A stretch of DNA of 5,242 bases from an uncultured Fretibacterium sp. Lineage in GTDB: Bacteria > Synergistota > Synergistia > Synergistales > Aminobacteriaceae. Below are positions 5,003-5,242 of the stretch, one piece after another; position 1 is the first letter of the stretch; each line of letters begins with the position of its first letter. The position numbers and the translations under genes were made by a program. The DNA is taken from NCBI RefSeq assembly GCF_938030725.1, contig NZ_CALHIQ010000072.1:1-5242 (forward strand), read 5' to 3'. Below the pieces are notes generated by a model. That model had not been told where the DNA came from. It saw only the letters and a list, made by a program, of their open reading frames with translations, and ran no database searches.

Positions 5003-5242
5003 CTACTCGTGGCCTTCCGGCTCCAGTTTGTTGGCTGGGTTCTTGCTCCAATCGATAACGCTTCCCTTGTAGTTCTTCACCTTTTTGGCGTCAAAGCCAA
5101 AATCCCTCACCAGCGCCTCGGCGAACTGGCTGCTCTGATTCCCCCTGTTACAGTAGACGATAATCTCGGCGTCCTTGACGATTCCGACCTTCTCCAGGGC
5201 CTCCGCGGCCCCCTCCGCCTTCAGGTTCGCCAGGGGGAAGTT
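5003..5242 (-). CDS. Rhodanese-domain sulfurtransferase-like protein, C-terminal part
   Basis: The minus strand is open from the right window edge to TAG at 5005-5003, giving the last 79 residues of a protein whose start lies outside. Rhodanese-like domains carry sulfane sulfur on an active-site cysteine. Here DAEIIVYCNRGNQSSQFA (visible residues 24-41) is the beta-strand, active-site loop and following helix, with the cysteine at visible residue 31. The next part, ALVRDFGFDAKKVKNYKGSV (43-62), fits the strand and glycine that precede the last helix. The tail DWSKNPANKLEPEGHE is the usual ending near the rhodanese C-terminus. The visible half is intact. Whether the missing N-terminus has a signal peptide or a second domain is unknown. 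The gene converges on the MCP, with about 250 bases between stop codons. Confidence 0.88.
   Translation of the reverse strand, partial: NFPLANLKAEGAAEALEKVGIVKDAEIIVYCNRGNQSSQFAEALVRDFGFDAKKVKNYKGSVIDWSKNPANKLEPEGHE

Noticed and set aside
4839..5051. A 70-residue minus-strand frame overlapping the rhodanese end
   Set aside because: It overlaps the end of the rhodanese gene out of frame and has no domain-like features. The alternative frame with VTT-like character is more convincing.

Overview
The window is a GC-rich bacterial chromosome segment of ordinary gene content, with no phage, transposon or CRISPR signature. The combination of an LctP-family permease, a C15 pyroglutamyl peptidase, a transmembrane chemoreceptor and a rhodanese-like protein suggests a motile anaerobe that lives partly on peptides and organic acids. 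A member of the Synergistota is my best guess, but this rests on general impression only and is weakly held.

Layout, left to right. (1) 1-246, minus strand: a tRNA operon with a near-consensus sigma-70 promoter (TTGACA, 17-base spacer, TACAAT), then tRNA-Thr(TGT), then tRNA-Tyr(GTA), which is cut by the window edge. This order matches the start of the classical Thr-Tyr-Gly-Thr-tuf cluster, so tRNA-Gly, tRNA-Thr(GGT) and tuf may lie just outside. (2) 305-1795, minus strand: an LctP-type lactate/glycolate permease whose start is reset to an internal ATG with a good ribosome binding site. (3) 1796-2205: a divergent intergenic region. (4) 2206-2856, plus strand: pyrrolidone-carboxylate peptidase (Pcp) with an intact Glu-Cys-His triad. 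(5) 2857-3063: an intergenic region holding several small hairpins and possible promoter elements. (6) 3064-4749, plus strand: a full-length methyl-accepting chemotaxis protein with a helical periplasmic sensor, closed by a very strong intrinsic terminator at 4762-4808. (7) 4843-5242, minus strand: the C-terminal end of a rhodanese-domain protein entering from the right, followed downstream by what looks like a decayed fragment of a TVP38/VTT-family membrane protein.

The genes do not form one pathway. Each plus-strand gene appears to be its own unit, and the permease and tRNA operon run leftward. No obvious terminator separates the permease from the tRNA promoter. I found no convincing new multi-gene system. 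The items most worth a second look are the VTT remnant beside the rhodanese gene, the structured pcp-MCP intergenic segment, and the two mispairs in the tRNA-Thr stems.
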